Assembly: GCF_011800755.1 (NCBI RefSeq)
Contig: NZ_JAATJW010000021.1
Location: 1-38,823, forward strand
Direction of reading: 5' to 3'
DNA from: Listeria valentina
Lineage (GTDB): Bacteria > Bacillota > Bacilli > Lactobacillales > Listeriaceae
DNA: 38,823 nucleotides
Position numbers and translations under genes: made by a program. The notes beneath the pieces were generated by a model. The model did not search any database. It had not been told where the DNA came from and was given only the letters and a program-made list of their open reading frames with translations. Below, one piece after another: positions 15,900 to 24,324 of the stretch (position 1 is its first letter; every line of letters starts with the position of its first letter).

Positions 15900-15930
15900 A
15901 ACCCCCAAACTGAATTTGGAGGTTGCTTTT
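15900..15930 (-). terminator. Terminator of the dual-specificity phosphatase
   Basis: Minus-strand arms AACCTCCAAA and TTTGGGGGTT (one G-U pair) around a 5-base loop are followed by a T run, starting just after the stop codon. Confidence 0.75.
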
Positions 15931-15931
15931 A

Positions 15932-16438
15932 TTAATCTTCTGGCAAATATTTTTCACCACGCATGATGGCAAGAACCCGCGGGTTGGGCAAATAACGTTT
16001 GATTTCCCTTAACTTTTGCAGGGTATCTTTGTCATGATAGTGCTCCGCAATACCCATCGCAACGGCGCTGCTGCGGCTAATTCCAGCATTGCAGTGAACC
16101 ACGATTTGGCCATGATCAGGATTGCGATCAATAAAGTCGTAGATGATTTCCGCATGTCTTTCATTGAACAGCTTCATTTCTTCTTTTTCTTTTTGACTGA
16201 GTCCCCAGTAGTCATCGGCTTCGTTAATATCATTAAAATGAATTTCAAGAATATCTTGATACCATTCAGGATGTCTTAGTTTCGTAAAATCTTTTCCTTG
16301 ATCTGCAATTCGGATGAGTAATGCGCGCTCCGTTTTTGGCTCAAAGGAAACCGCGATCACTTCTGGCAAAGCAATAACTGGCAGTTCAAATGGATCAAAA
16401 TCAATTGCTCGTTTTTCTTTATTAATATAATTCGCCAT
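15932..16438 (-). CDS. Dual-specificity/tyrosine-type protein phosphatase
   Basis: A small cysteine phosphatase: the P-loop VVHCNAGISRSSA places the nucleophile Cys near residue 116 and Arg near 122, with a candidate general acid in the preceding acidic segment. The start is uncertain. The ATG at 16474 lies inside a likely extended -10 box (TGTTAAAAT), so I prefer the ATG at 16438 (168 residues, MANYINKEK) with AAGGGG upstream. It lies downstream of a RodA-like gene. The target is unknown; this is one of three phosphatases of different folds here, along with the lipid/tyrosine phosphatase at 23163 and the histidine phosphatase. Confidence 0.78.
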   Translation of the reverse strand: MANYINKEKRAIDFDPFELPVIALPEVIAVSFEPKTERALLIRIADQGKDFTKLRHPEWYQDILEIHFNDINEADDYWGLSQKEKEEMKLFNERHAEIIYDFIDRNPDHGQIVVHCNAGISRSSAVAMGIAEHYHDKDTLQKLREIKRYLPNPRVLAIMRGEKYLPED

Positions 16439-16497
16439 ACGTGCAAAATCCCCTTCTTGAACTCTCTCCTTCATTTTAACACATCCGATTGGATTGT

Positions 16498-17595
16498 CTA
16501 ATTGGAAGAAAGACTTTGCGCGTATTCCTTTTCATATCGGCTAACCGCGAGCAGGATGCCAATTGCGATGAAGTTTCCGAGTACGGAAGAGCCGCCGTAG
16601 CTGATGAAGGGAAGCGGAATTCCAGTAAGGGGCATCAGTCCGATCGTCATCGCGATATTTTCGAAGATGTTGAAGGCAAAGTAAACGGCAAAACCGGTGT
16701 AGATGTATACTGAAAAGCGCGTTTTGGCGTCTAGTGCGAGTCGGATTAAGACTTGGATAAACAGCAAGAATAAAAATAGCAAAAGGCTCGCGCCGATAAA
16801 TCCAAATTGATTGGCAATCGTGCTGAAAATCATATCGGTGTGACTTTCTGGGATGTAAATTTGACCAGATCGGCCGCTCATTCCGCCTGAACCTACTGCG
16901 ACTAAGGAAAGGTTGACTTGATAGGAAGCACTCGGATCACTTGATGGGTCGATCCAGCTTAGGATGCGTGCAAATTGATAGGGTTCAAGTCCGACTACTC
17001 GGAGCCATTCTAGATGATAAAAAACGACATAGAAAATGGCACTAAAAACGGTAAAGGCGCTCAGAAGCAAAGTGAAAATCCATTTTCTGGAGGCATTCGC
17101 GATGAGCAAAATGGCGAAAAACGTCACAAAATACACGATCGTACTTCCTAGGTCAGGTTCGCGAAAAATCAAAAATAAAATGGGGACAGCCGTAATTGTA
17201 AGTGCAAGAATCTGCTTGGCTGGTTTTTTCTCGTATCGTACGGCTACGGCGGCGAGCGCCAAAATAAAGAAGCTTTTGAGAATTTCAGTGGGCTGGAAGG
17301 AAAAACCGAGCAATTTGTACCAGCGGCGGGCTCCGTTTGTTTCGGTTGTAAACTGTAAGCCAAGCAAAAGGAGAATAAAAATTGGATAAATGAGCCATAG
17401 CCATTTTTGGATGGACTTGAGCTCCCATTTAGATAGAACAAAACAAACAGCGCTTGATATGGCAAGAAACAAGATTTGTTGGAAGAGAAAATTGGTGCTA
17501 TATTGCCCTGTTTGTTCGGCAAAATAAATGGCCATGCAACTTGCGATGCTTAAAAAAAATAAAAGTTGAAGTAATATTTTCTGATTCGTCGTCAC
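16498..17595 (-). CDS. rodA: FtsW/RodA/SpoVE family SEDS protein, RodA-like
   Basis: A 365-residue protein with about ten membrane helices and SEDS signatures: NGARRWYKLLGFSFQPTEILK (near 87-107), REPDLGST (near 143-150), PESHTDMIFSTIANQFGF (near 257-274) and LTGIPLPFISYGGSS (near 321-335). SEDS proteins are peptidoglycan glycosyltransferases working with a class B penicillin-binding protein; the shorter form without a C-terminal extension fits RodA, the elongation branch. No PBP partner is adjacent, and Listeria-type genomes carry several paralogues. The GTG start has AAAGGAAG 9 bases upstream. The next gene is a dual-specificity phosphatase after 59 bases, probably with its own promoter. 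Confidence 0.85.
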   Translation of the reverse strand: MTTNQKILLQLLFFLSIASCMAIYFAEQTGQYSTNFLFQQILFLAISSAVCFVLSKWELKSIQKWLWLIYPIFILLLLGLQFTTETNGARRWYKLLGFSFQPTEILKSFFILALAAVAVRYEKKPAKQILALTITAVPILFLIFREPDLGSTIVYFVTFFAILLIANASRKWIFTLLLSAFTVFSAIFYVVFYHLEWLRVVGLEPYQFARILSWIDPSSDPSASYQVNLSLVAVGSGGMSGRSGQIYIPESHTDMIFSTIANQFGFIGASLLLFLFLLFIQVLIRLALDAKTRFSVYIYTGFAVYFAFNIFENIAMTIGLMPLTGIPLPFISYGGSSVLGNFIAIGILLAVSRYEKEYAQSLSSN

Positions 17596-17740
17596 TCATT
17601 CACGCTTCCTTTCGTGGTTTTTCATGTTGTTATGCGTATTTCTTCTTTACTCTAGCACAGCTTATTAGCCCATCTCAATACTCTTTAGAAATATTTAGAT
17701 TTTTCTTAACCATCTTTAGCTTTTGCTTCCAGTCAATACA

Positions 17741-17772
17741 AAAACGAGAGCCCGAATTCGGACTCTCGTTTT
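17741..17772. terminator. Terminator of the leucine dehydrogenase gene
   Basis: 16-base arms with one mismatch (core CGAGAG...CTCTCG) flanked by A and T runs lie just after the stop codon. Confidence 0.85.
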
Positions 17773-17786
17773 CCCTTTTATAAATC

Positions 17787-18860
17787 TTACGAACGAGCAA
17801 AGAAAGTGCTGTGTACTTGTTTCATAGTTGCAATCCGATCTTCAGCCATATGATCAGCTGCTTCTGCTGGAATAATTCCTTCGCGCGCTGAAATTTCATA
17901 CACTTTGCCGATTTGCCCATAAATTTCATCAATTTTTTGTTTGGCACGTTCTGCGTTATAAGTATTTAACTCATCCGCTACATTGATGACTCCCCCTGCA
18001 TTGACGATATAATCAGGTGCATATAAGATCCCACGTTCATGAAGCATTTCCCCGTGACGTTTAATGTCTAATAACTGGTTATTGGCACTTCCGCAAACGG
18101 CTTTTACCTTGAGCTGTGGAATTGTATCATCATTTAAAATGCCGCCAAGGGCACACGGAGCAAAAATATCGGCATCTACTTGATAAATCTCATCCGGCTT
18201 TACAGCAGTTGCCCGAAATTTCTCTACCGCCCGGTCCACCGCTTCTTGGTTAATATCTGTAACGGTAAGTTCTGCACCTTCTTCAAATAACATTTCGCAT
18301 AAGGCAAACGCTACGTTTCCAACGCCTTGAACGGCCACTTTTTTCCCTGCCAAGGAATCGCTTCCAAAAACTTCTTTGGCAGTCCGCTTCATCGACGCAT
18401 AGATGCCACGTGCTGTGAGCGGACTTGGATTCCCTGATGAGCCAAAGCTTTCTGAAACGCCTGTAACGTGTCTTGTTTCTTCGTGCATATAATCCATATC
18501 TTGAACGGTCGTGCCGACATCTTCTGCAATAATATAACGTCCATTTAAGCTTTCCACATATCTTCCAAGGGCGCGGAATAGGGCTTCGCTTTTATCTTTT
18601 TTCGGATCCCCGATGATGACTGTTTTTCCTCCCCCTAAGTTGAGTCCCGCAGCTGAGTTTTTATAAGTCATACCGCGCGCTAACCGTAAAACATCTTCCA
18701 GGGCTTCTTCTTCTGTTGCATATGGCCACATTCGGCATCCCCCAAGCGCAGGACCAAGCGTCGTATCATGAATCGCAATGATCGCTTTTAGTCCAGAAGC
18801 CTCATCATGGCAAAAAACTACTTGCTCATAATCATATTTCTCCATTTTCTCAAACAACAT
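17787..18860 (-). CDS. Leucine dehydrogenase (Glu/Leu/Phe/Val dehydrogenase family)
   Basis: A 357-residue cytosolic NAD+-dependent dehydrogenase that interconverts branched-chain amino acids and 2-oxo acids. Family motifs: [19 protein letters not shown] (near 36-54), the substrate-binding lysine region [16 protein letters not shown] (near 67-82), the dinucleotide fold [17 protein letters not shown] (near 178-194) and [17 protein letters not shown]. Length and the GGCR/NLGGGK variants point to leucine rather than glutamate dehydrogenase. The ATG at 18860 has GGGGG 9 bases upstream. In Listeria the bkd pathway makes branched-chain fatty acid primers; this enzyme could feed it, an inference. 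Monocistronic. Confidence 0.88.
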   Translation of the reverse strand: MLFEKMEKYDYEQVVFCHDEASGLKAIIAIHDTTLGPALGGCRMWPYATEEEALEDVLRLARGMTYKNSAAGLNLGGGKTVIIGDPKKDKSEALFRALGRYVESLNGRYIIAEDVGTTVQDMDYMHEETRHVTGVSESFGSSGNPSPLTARGIYASMKRTAKEVFGSDSLAGKKVAVQGVGNVAFALCEMLFEEGAELTVTDINQEAVDRAVEKFRATAVKPDEIYQVDADIFAPCALGGILNDDTIPQLKVKAVCGSANNQLLDIKRHGEMLHERGILYAPDYIVNAGGVINVADELNTYNAERAKQKIDEIYGQIGKVYEISAREGIIPAEAADHMAEDRIATMKQVHSTFFARS

Positions 18861-18913
18861 CTAAAACTACCCCCTTCATATTGAAAAACATATAATCATC
18901 ATCCTCTACCTTC

Positions 18914-19024
18914 ATTATACGTATTTTGAAAACGCTGTAAAAGTTTTTATATTATTTAAGTCGAATTTCATACTTTTCGGCTAAACGAAAAACTTTCGAA
19001 CTAATTTCATTGTATACGCTTTCA
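18914..19024 (-). promoter_or_regulatory. Leucine dehydrogenase promoter with two cre-like sites
   Basis: Minus-strand TTTTAC (18937-18942), 17 bases, TATAAT (18914-18919). TGAAAACGCTGTAA (18927-18940) overlaps the -35/spacer and TGTATACGCTTTCA (19011-19024) lies further upstream; each matches the CcpA cre consensus with one mismatch. Confidence 0.5.
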
Positions 19025-19097
19025 TCCGAAAAAGGACTTTTGATTTAGATGTTATGGCATAATTCTAATGAATATTTAAAAATTTCTGGAGGATAAA

Positions 19098-19135
19098 AAA
19101 GAAGGTGAGTAGTATAAAATCTACCCACCTTCTTT
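19098..19135. terminator. Terminator of the OsmC gene
   Basis: 15-base arms with one mismatch (AAAGAAGGTG.GTAG / CTAC.CACCTTCTTT) around an 8-base A/T loop. The minus-strand T run follows. Confidence 0.8.
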
Positions 19136-19140
19136 AAGAA

Positions 19141-19524
19141 TTAATTCGAAACAAACTTTACGTGTTCCGTAATTTGAATCTCTGGATTTAAACTTTGAAC
19201 AACGGGGCAACCTTTTTTGACGAGCTTCAAGCTTTTCTCAGCTTGTTCTTGATGCTCAGCTGCTACTGCTAGCTCGAAGTGAATATCGATTGACTGAATC
19301 ACATGTACGGCTGCATCCAAATTTTGCGTATAGTCCACTTCTATTTCCAAATGCTCGTAGGAAATTCGCTTTTTCTTCAAAATCTTAGCGTAGACGTAAC
19401 CACTACAAGCAGCCGCTGCCGCAACAGTCATTTGAATAGGTGAAAAGCCAGTTTCTTTTTTGAGTTTCCAGTTTCCATCTTCATGAAAAAGCTCAATCGT
19501 GTCTCCATGCTTCGCTAAATGCAT
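19141..19524 (-). CDS. OsmC/Ohr family peroxiredoxin-like protein (YhfA type)
   Basis: A 127-residue cytosolic protein of the OsmC/Ohr fold. The two family cysteines are Cys40 in AAAAACSGYVYAKIL and Cys106 in KKGCPVVQSL. The sequence follows the YhfA/YmaD subgroup (FSPIQMTVAAAAACSG) rather than true Ohr. Such proteins reduce organic hydroperoxides or bind small thiols. It lies 25 bases downstream of the riboswitch-controlled membrane protein gene, so it may share that transcript and thus manganese control. Position suggests lmo0903 as counterpart. Confidence 0.85.
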   Translation of the reverse strand: MHLAKHGDTIELFHEDGNWKLKKETGFSPIQMTVAAAAACSGYVYAKILKKKRISYEHLEIEVDYTQNLDAAVHVIQSIDIHFELAVAAEHQEQAEKSLKLVKKGCPVVQSLNPEIQITEHVKFVSN

Positions 19525-19549
19525 CCGTTAGTCATTCCTTTCGAAATCG

Positions 19550-20350
19550 TTATTCAGTTACTACTGCATAAATCCCGTCTTGTTCTGAGTATTCTAGCGT
19601 TAAGCCCATATTTGGATCCATATGTGCAAAATGTTCTGCCCAGTAACGAATCGCTTGAATGAGCGAAAAATGATCGAGTGACTGAATAACTTGGTCATTT
19701 TGGATAACATCTGCTCCAAAGCCAATTTTGTCATCATATGTTAAAACAACTTGAACATCATCAAGTGATAAGCCTTTTTCATTTGTAAAGAACGCAATCA
19801 CCGCATTGGAAATATTTCCTTCATCGAGGATTTGTTCACGTTCACGTGTTGTCGTTTCTGTCCCAGCTTGGATAGTTTCGTGTCGTGCTCTATTAAACGA
19901 ATCACGGCCTGTACTTTGTGCAGCTGGTTCTGTTCCGTGATTTTTTCTTCTTTGGAAAAAGAACATGATCAAACGAATCACTAGGAAGATCGCCAGTAAA
20001 TTAATGATCAAGCCAAAAATGTTACCAAAAACTCCCATATTGCCAAGAAGCCCGCCAAAAAGTAATCCAGCAAGTCCACCAAGCATTAAACCGCCCATTA
20101 AACCACGACCGTTAAAGAAACTATTTTTTCCTTTACCCATCATGTTGTTATTCATTTGCGAACGGTTAACATTGGAACGATTGATACCATTGTTATTGGA
20201 TTTGAATGAACGCATAGGTGCGCGATAACCTCTCGCATCTGCTTCTTTCACTTGTTCATATTTAGTCGGCAATACCATGTTTGAAACGGTTCCCCCAAGC
20301 GGACTAAATACTAATCCAGCAGCAAGTAAGATTGAAATAAATTTTTTCAC
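19550..20350 (-). CDS. Secreted/membrane Tim44-like or DUF1517-like protein under Mn2+ riboswitch
   Basis: 266 residues. An N-terminal signal-type segment (MKKFISILLAAGLVFSPLGG) is followed by an Asn/Gly/Met-rich low-complexity stretch (about 45-80), a very glycine-rich hydrophobic region (LMGGLMLGGLAGLLFGGLLGNMG) and a membrane helix (about 112-132). A soluble C-terminal half ends with a Tim44/NTF2-like pattern (SLIQAIRYWAEHFAHMDPNMGLTLEYSEQDGIYAVVTE). The layout recalls Tim44-like and DUF1517 membrane proteins; no biochemical role is established from sequence. GTG start with AAAGGAGG 6 bases upstream. The upstream yybP-ykoY element implies induction by Mn2+, hence a possible role in manganese export, protection or membrane quality control. 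Confidence 0.65.
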   Translation of the reverse strand: MKKFISILLAAGLVFSPLGGTVSNMVLPTKYEQVKEADARGYRAPMRSFKSNNNGINRSNVNRSQMNNNMMGKGKNSFFNGRGLMGGLMLGGLAGLLFGGLLGNMGVFGNIFGLIINLLAIFLVIRLIMFFFQRRKNHGTEPAAQSTGRDSFNRARHETIQAGTETTTREREQILDEGNISNAVIAFFTNEKGLSLDDVQVVLTYDDKIGFGADVIQNDQVIQSLDHFSLIQAIRYWAEHFAHMDPNMGLTLEYSEQDGIYAVVTE

Positions 20351-20374
20351 AGTTTTCCTCCTTTAACTTGATAC

Positions 20375-20492
20375 AAAAAGACCTCACGAAAGAAACGTAA
20401 GGTCTTGCAAACAATTTTCAAATTGCTAACTGCGCCGGAGAATGATCTCGTATTGACGACACAGCTATTTCTGCTACTCCCCTTAAGCGGGT
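20375..20492 (-). ncRNA. yybP-ykoY manganese riboswitch with terminator
   Basis: The minus strand shows the hallmark pieces in order: CTTAAGGGGAGTAGC (20473-20487), GTCGTCAATACGAG, CTCCGGC, and finally GCAAGACCTT. P1 forms from CTTAAGG with CCTTACG. The same 3' strand also makes the 5' arm of the terminator AAGACCTTACG/CGTGAGGTCTT (20378-20406) followed by five T. Mn2+ binding should hold P1 and prevent termination, turning the downstream gene on. The motif order and wording are close to the Rfam RF00080 consensus as I remember it. Confidence 0.88.
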
Positions 20493-20516
20493 CAGTTTGT
20501 ATGAATTTACAATATA

Positions 20517-20546
20517 ACTATACTATAAATGGCCCTCACCATGCAA
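20517..20546 (-). promoter_or_regulatory. Promoter of the riboswitch transcript
   Basis: Minus-strand TTGCAT (20541-20546), 18 bases, TATAGT (20517-20522). It begins at the end of the upstream gene, so the floA operon may also read through into the riboswitch. Confidence 0.5.
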
Positions 20547-20549
20547 GCG

Positions 20550-21002
20550 TTACTTCTTGCGTAAAGCCACCGGTTTATCCAAAACTTCTTTCATCACCAT
20601 CGCTCGCTTCAAATCAAGGCCATTTAGAGCATTCTCAGCTCGTTTCTTTGGCTTTGGTTCACTAACAGCAACTGGAGTCTTAGACACTTTCTGGCGCCGC
20701 TCTGCCTCTTCACGATAAACATCTCGTGCTTTCGGCGTGTCGGCTCGCACAACTTTTTTGGCGGTTTGTTTAGGTTTTGTTTCTCCCACTTTGAATGTTC
20801 CAGAAGAAACAGGTTGTTTCCACTTCTCGACACGAGTTTGGAGAGACTCCACCGGTTTTTTCTTGGGCGCTTGTTTGTTGTTCGTACCGGTTTTTTTCTT
20901 TTCTTGTCTAGAGAAAAGAGACAGAATAGCGCCACCCACAATAATCAAAACGGGAATAAACCCCGATATATTATCAAAAAAGTCTTCTAAATTAAATGGC
21001 AT
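20550..21002 (-). CDS. Small membrane-anchored protein with basic tail, floA operon
   Basis: About 150 residues. A short N-terminal amphipathic start and one membrane helix (FIPVLIIVGGAILSLF, about residues 15-30) are followed by a long, very basic and probably disordered cytoplasmic tail (KKKTGTNNKQAPKKKP and repeated KPKK motifs). I do not recognise a family. It follows floA after 17 bases and is probably its operon partner, placing it at flotillin membrane domains by inference. I prefer the ATG at 21002, with AGAAGG 8 bases upstream, over the GTG at 21011. Confidence 0.7.
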   Translation of the reverse strand: MPFNLEDFFDNISGFIPVLIIVGGAILSLFSRQEKKKTGTNNKQAPKKKPVESLQTRVEKWKQPVSSGTFKVGETKPKQTAKKVVRADTPKARDVYREEAERRQKVSKTPVAVSEPKPKKRAENALNGLDLKRAMVMKEVLDKPVALRKK

Positions 21003-21019
21003 GTGAGACACCTTCTTTC

Positions 21020-21976
21020 TTACTCATGAAATTCTGGCTTATTGTCTCCAGCAATAGAATCACGCATATGTGTATCTGATTGCACGTTTTCCATCTTATA
21101 ATAATCCATCACGCCGAGCGTACCGTTTTCAAAAGCCGTTGCAATCGCACGAGGTACTTCTGCTTCTGCTGCAACAACTGCGGCACGGTTTTCTTGTTCA
21201 AGCGCAATCGCTTCCGCTTTACGTTTCGAAGCTGCTGCTTGAGCCACTTCCATATCCGCATTCGCTTTTTCGATGTCTAGTTTCGCTTTGATATTATCAC
21301 CAATGCGCATCTCTGCAATATCAATCGAAAGAATGGTATAAGCCGTTCCATCTCCAAGACCTTGTTCTTGGACTTTTTTAGAAATGCTGTTTGGGTTTTC
21401 GAGAACATCCGTGTGTTCACGTGTTTCCCCAACTGTCGAAACAACGGCTTCCCCAACACGGGCGATAACTGTGTCTTCTCCGGCACCACCGACGATGCGT
21501 TCGATATTAGATTGAACCGTAATTTGCGTAATAACTTTTACTTCTACCCCATTTTGAGCCACCCCAGTAAATTCTGGTGTCCGAATGACTTTTGGCGTAA
21601 CCGAAGTTTGCACAGCTTCTAACACGTCACGTCCTGCAAGGTCGATCGCAGCAGCACGACTAAAATCAAGTTCAATATTTGCTCGGTGCGCTGCAATTAG
21701 CGCGTCAACCGTATTATCAACATCCCCACCAGCTAGATAGTGGCTTTCAAGTTGATTCACTTCTAGTTCAAGTCCAGCTTTAACCGCTTTAATGAGTGGT
21801 TTTACAACGCGTGAAGGAACCACGCGACGTAGCCGCATCCCAATTAACGTCCCGATTCCAACAGGTACTCGAGCGGAAATAGCACTAATCCACAGTCCGA
21901 TTGGGACAAGTGAAAAGAATACAATAAGAAAGAGTATAACAACTACCGCAATAACAATAAACGATCCTGAAAACAT
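21020..21976 (-). CDS. floA: Flotillin-like protein FloA
   Basis: A 318-residue flotillin-like membrane scaffold: N-terminal hairpin membrane segment (residues 4-28), then the family signature region [44 protein letters not shown], an SPFH-type domain and an Ala/Glu-rich coiled coil ([47 protein letters not shown]). FloA organises membrane microdomains and influences membrane fluidity and cell wall synthesis. Its ATG abuts the nfeD stop codon, so the pair is translationally coupled. Confidence 0.92.
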   Translation of the reverse strand: MFSGSFIVIAVVVILFLIVFFSLVPIGLWISAISARVPVGIGTLIGMRLRRVVPSRVVKPLIKAVKAGLELEVNQLESHYLAGGDVDNTVDALIAAHRANIELDFSRAAAIDLAGRDVLEAVQTSVTPKVIRTPEFTGVAQNGVEVKVITQITVQSNIERIVGGAGEDTVIARVGEAVVSTVGETREHTDVLENPNSISKKVQEQGLGDGTAYTILSIDIAEMRIGDNIKAKLDIEKANADMEVAQAAASKRKAEAIALEQENRAAVVAAEAEVPRAIATAFENGTLGVMDYYKMENVQSDTHMRDSIAGDNKPEFHE

Positions 21977-22273
21977 TTACTTCGCCTCCATTTTTAATTC
22001 TTTTACTAACAAATAACCAAAATCAATTCCAATAACCGTTACTGGCGTGCGTACGTCCAAGTATCCGTTTTCAAGTCGCGCTTCATAAACTTCTCCTTCT
22101 ATTTCAACACGTCCGATAGGTTTCATGGTAGTCACAGCAACACCGTTTTTACCGTACACTTTGTCTCGCAGCGCTTTCATTCTTTCAATTTCGCGATCTT
22201 CTAAAACGCCACGGTGCACAAGCCCCCAAGAATCCCCGTAAACGATTTCATCCTCTGAAAATTGATCTGTCAT
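21977..22273 (-). CDS. Short NfeD-like OB-fold protein
   Basis: 98 residues. The C-terminal half (GKNGVAVTTMKPIGRVEIEGEVYEARLENGYLDVRTPVTVIGIDFGYLLVKE) is the NfeD OB-fold domain, which works with flotillins. The protein lacks the ClpP-like protease domain and the membrane helices of long NfeD proteins, so only the soluble partner domain remains after a charged N-terminal helix. I use the ATG at 22273 with AGGTGG 5 bases before it; a GTG at 22282 is possible. It is the first gene of the floA operon. Confidence 0.85.
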   Translation of the reverse strand: MTDQFSEDEIVYGDSWGLVHRGVLEDREIERMKALRDKVYGKNGVAVTTMKPIGRVEIEGEVYEARLENGYLDVRTPVTVIGIDFGYLLVKELKMEAK

Positions 22274-22430
22274 GTTTGCCACCTACTTTCAAAAACGAGC
22301 CAACCCCTTATAATAACAATAACTTAAATGAACGGCTTTTACAATTCTTTTATGTGTTTTTAGTGAAAAAACTGAAAATTTATTTTCACCAAATTTATTC
22401 CCATCCAAGTTGAACTTAGCCAACAAAAAA

Positions 22431-22456
22431 CCCGCTTGCACAGACGTGCAAGCGGG
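22431..22456. terminator. Terminator of hup
   Basis: 11-base perfect arms (CCCGCTTGCAC/GTGCAAGCGGG) with a 4-base loop. Six T follow on the minus strand. An outer AGCCAAC/GTTGGCT pair could extend the stem. Confidence 0.92.
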
Positions 22457-22484
22457 CAGCTAGTTGGCTTAAAGTTGTATGTAA

Positions 22485-22760
22485 TTATTTCACAGCATCT
22501 TTAAGCGCTTTACCAGGTTTGAATGCTGGCACTTTGCTAGCTGGGATATCGATTTCTTCTTTCGTACGTGGGTTGCGACCTTTACGAGCAGCACGTTCAC
22601 GAACTTCAAAGTTACCGAAACCAATTAGTTGAACTTTTTCGCCTTTAGAAAGTTTTTCTTGAACAGTTTCAAAAACAGCTTCTACAGCTTTAGCAGCATC
22701 TTTCTTAGAAAGTTCCGCTTTTTCAGCTACGCTATTTACTAAATCAGTTTTGTTTGCCAT
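22485..22760 (-). CDS. hup: DNA-binding protein HU
   Basis: 91 residues, the standard HU length. It begins [30 protein letters not shown] and contains the signature [20 protein letters not shown] with the DNA-inserting Pro of the beta arm ([30 protein letters not shown]). As a dimer it compacts the nucleoid and bends DNA. SD GGGAGGTG precedes the ATG. Monocistronic with a long leader (about 150 bases), strong promoter and strong terminator. Confidence 0.95.
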   Translation of the reverse strand: MANKTDLVNSVAEKAELSKKDAAKAVEAVFETVQEKLSKGEKVQLIGFGNFEVRERAARKGRNPRTKEEIDIPASKVPAFKPGKALKDAVK

Positions 22761-22900
22761 TGTTTATTTCACCTCCCTCAAAGGATAATCCAAAATAATC
22801 AGGTCTTAATTATTATTTGGTTTTTCTATTTTCCCAAACTATCTTTATCTGTAAGAGATTTTCTGCTCCATTAAGACCGAAACGGCTCTAAAACACGCTT

Positions 22901-22948
22901 TTGCAGTATTTCTGATAAAAGATTATCACATAATCATTGATACTGCAA
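22901..22948 (-). promoter_or_regulatory. hup promoter bracketed by a 9-base inverted repeat
   Basis: Minus-strand TTGCAG (22943-22948), 17 bases, TAATCT (22920-22925). TTGCAGTAT (22901-22909) and ATACTGCAA (22940-22948) are perfect inverted arms 30 bases apart; one includes the -35, the other lies just downstream of the start point. Confidence 0.55.
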
Positions 22949-23069
22949 GGTTTAACCCCAAATTGACACCAAATCTTCACATTAACTCGTTTAAAAATAA
23001 ACACCTAAACGTGATAGTACCAACCTGTTACCCAATATACTAACTGGGAAGTCCTCGAATAGCAAGCAA

Positions 23070-23095
23070 AACCACCTTTTCGCGAAAAAATGGTT
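23070..23095 (-). terminator. Probable terminator of the tyrosine phosphatase gene
   Basis: Minus-strand arms AACCATTTTTT and AAAAGGTGGTT pair with two G-U pairs around CGCG and are followed by TTTT. It is weaker than the other terminators here. Confidence 0.55.
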
Positions 23096-23162
23096 CTTTT
23101 TTCATAAAAAATACGCAAAAAATAAGCTCATTACCTGAAAACTATAGGTTTCTGCGCCTACT

Positions 23163-24149
23163 TTATTCTAACAACTGAGCTTGTAAATTTTGCTTCATTT
23201 CAGGTGTAATCCCTACTTCATTTTCCAAAAACAGATCGACAGAACCAGAAGTTCGTTTCATCTCATCAAAAGCAATTGTCAAATAACTTGGCCGCGCCTC
23301 TGCCATCGGTCTGAAAGTTTCAAGCGTCACTTGTTTCTCTTGTCCCGAAAATGAATTTGCAAGCGCCCCCACTTCTTCAAGAATTTGCTCCGTAAAGTGA
23401 TTGGTGATCGCATAATCCTGAAAAATCGTTTCTTCCGGAATATCTAGCAAATGGAGCAAAAGCGCAGCGAGAATTCCCGTCCGATCTTTTCCAGCTGTAC
23501 AGTGGAATAAAAAAGGAGTTCCTTGTGGCTTGAGTAACGCATTAAAAATAGTGAAATAATCACTTGTAGAGTGAACAAAAACCTTATAACTATCTCCCAT
23601 AAGCGGCTCATAAACCGTTTCATCAGCAGGAAGCTCCAGTTTGGTTTCTTCACTTAGTTCGTTTTTGGCTGCGCCAATAGGAATATTTTCATTTAAAATG
23701 CCCGAAATAGCAGGTGTTGGTGCAGCTTTCACTTCTGCTGCACTGCGCAAATCGCAAATCCAGTGGATTCCAAGCTCTTTCAACTGATTTTCACCCGCTT
23801 TTGTAAGTTTAGCAAGGCTACCAGAACGATAGAGTTTTCCCCACTTCACACTTTTCCCAGTACGGTTTACATATCCGCCTAAATCACGAAAATTAAATAC
23901 ATCTGGCACGTCTAGCACTCGCTCAGCTGCTATTTTCATTTCTCCATTCGGCTTTTCAAGTATAAAATAAGTTCGCTTCTCGGGCTCAATCATCGCTTGA
24001 AAGGAGTTTTCTCCATTTTGAATGACTGCTAGCTCGTTTGCCGTTTCATCTTTCCCAGGGTGAAAGCTCTCATAAAGCACTGTTCCAGTAGGCGCTTCGT
24101 CCACTTCCCAAGAAATCAGATAGTGATTATCCTCTCGTATTACATTCAT
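23163..24149 (-). CDS. Tyrosine-protein phosphatase (LipA/IphP-type)
   Basis: 328 residues. The C-terminal 240 residues form a cysteine phosphatase of the bacterial tyrosine/lipid type: NFRDLGGY (86-93), YRSGSLAKL (108-116), CDLRSAAEV (132-140) and the P-loop HCTAGKDRTG (216-225; nucleophile Cys217, Arg223). The N-terminal 80 residues look like a small beta domain. Relatives such as Listeria LipA dephosphorylate phosphotyrosine and phosphoinositides; this copy has no signal peptide and should be cytosolic. It matches the lmo1935-type gene that I recall between hup and gpsA in L. monocytogenes. Confidence 0.85.
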   Translation of the reverse strand: MNVIREDNHYLISWEVDEAPTGTVLYESFHPGKDETANELAVIQNGENSFQAMIEPEKRTYFILEKPNGEMKIAAERVLDVPDVFNFRDLGGYVNRTGKSVKWGKLYRSGSLAKLTKAGENQLKELGIHWICDLRSAAEVKAAPTPAISGILNENIPIGAAKNELSEETKLELPADETVYEPLMGDSYKVFVHSTSDYFTIFNALLKPQGTPFLFHCTAGKDRTGILAALLLHLLDIPEETIFQDYAITNHFTEQILEEVGALANSFSGQEKQVTLETFRPMAEARPSYLTIAFDEMKRTSGSVDLFLENEVGITPEMKQNLQAQLLE

Positions 24150-24285
24150 GTTTAACAGCCTCCTTCATTCTTTTTCATTTTAGCATAATCCTATAAATTT
24201 TTTCATAAACGAATTAAAATTGAACGGTAAAAATACACCTTTCTCAGCCTCTTTGACACAACTTTGACAAATCTTCATCCATAAA

Positions 24286-24321
24286 AAAACCTTTCACGGC
24301 TTACGAGCCGTGAAAGGTTTT
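24286..24321. terminator. Terminator of the der-gpsA operon
   Basis: Perfect 16-base arms (core CCTTTCACGGCT/AGCCGTGAAAGG) with loop TACG, A and T runs on both sides, 4 bases after the gpsA stop. Confidence 0.92.
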
Positions 24322-24324
24322 AAG

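Noticed and set aside
19011-19140. Tiny frame after GGAGG near 19090 (VSSIKSTHLL)
   Set aside because: Ten codons lying entirely in the OsmC terminator hairpin.
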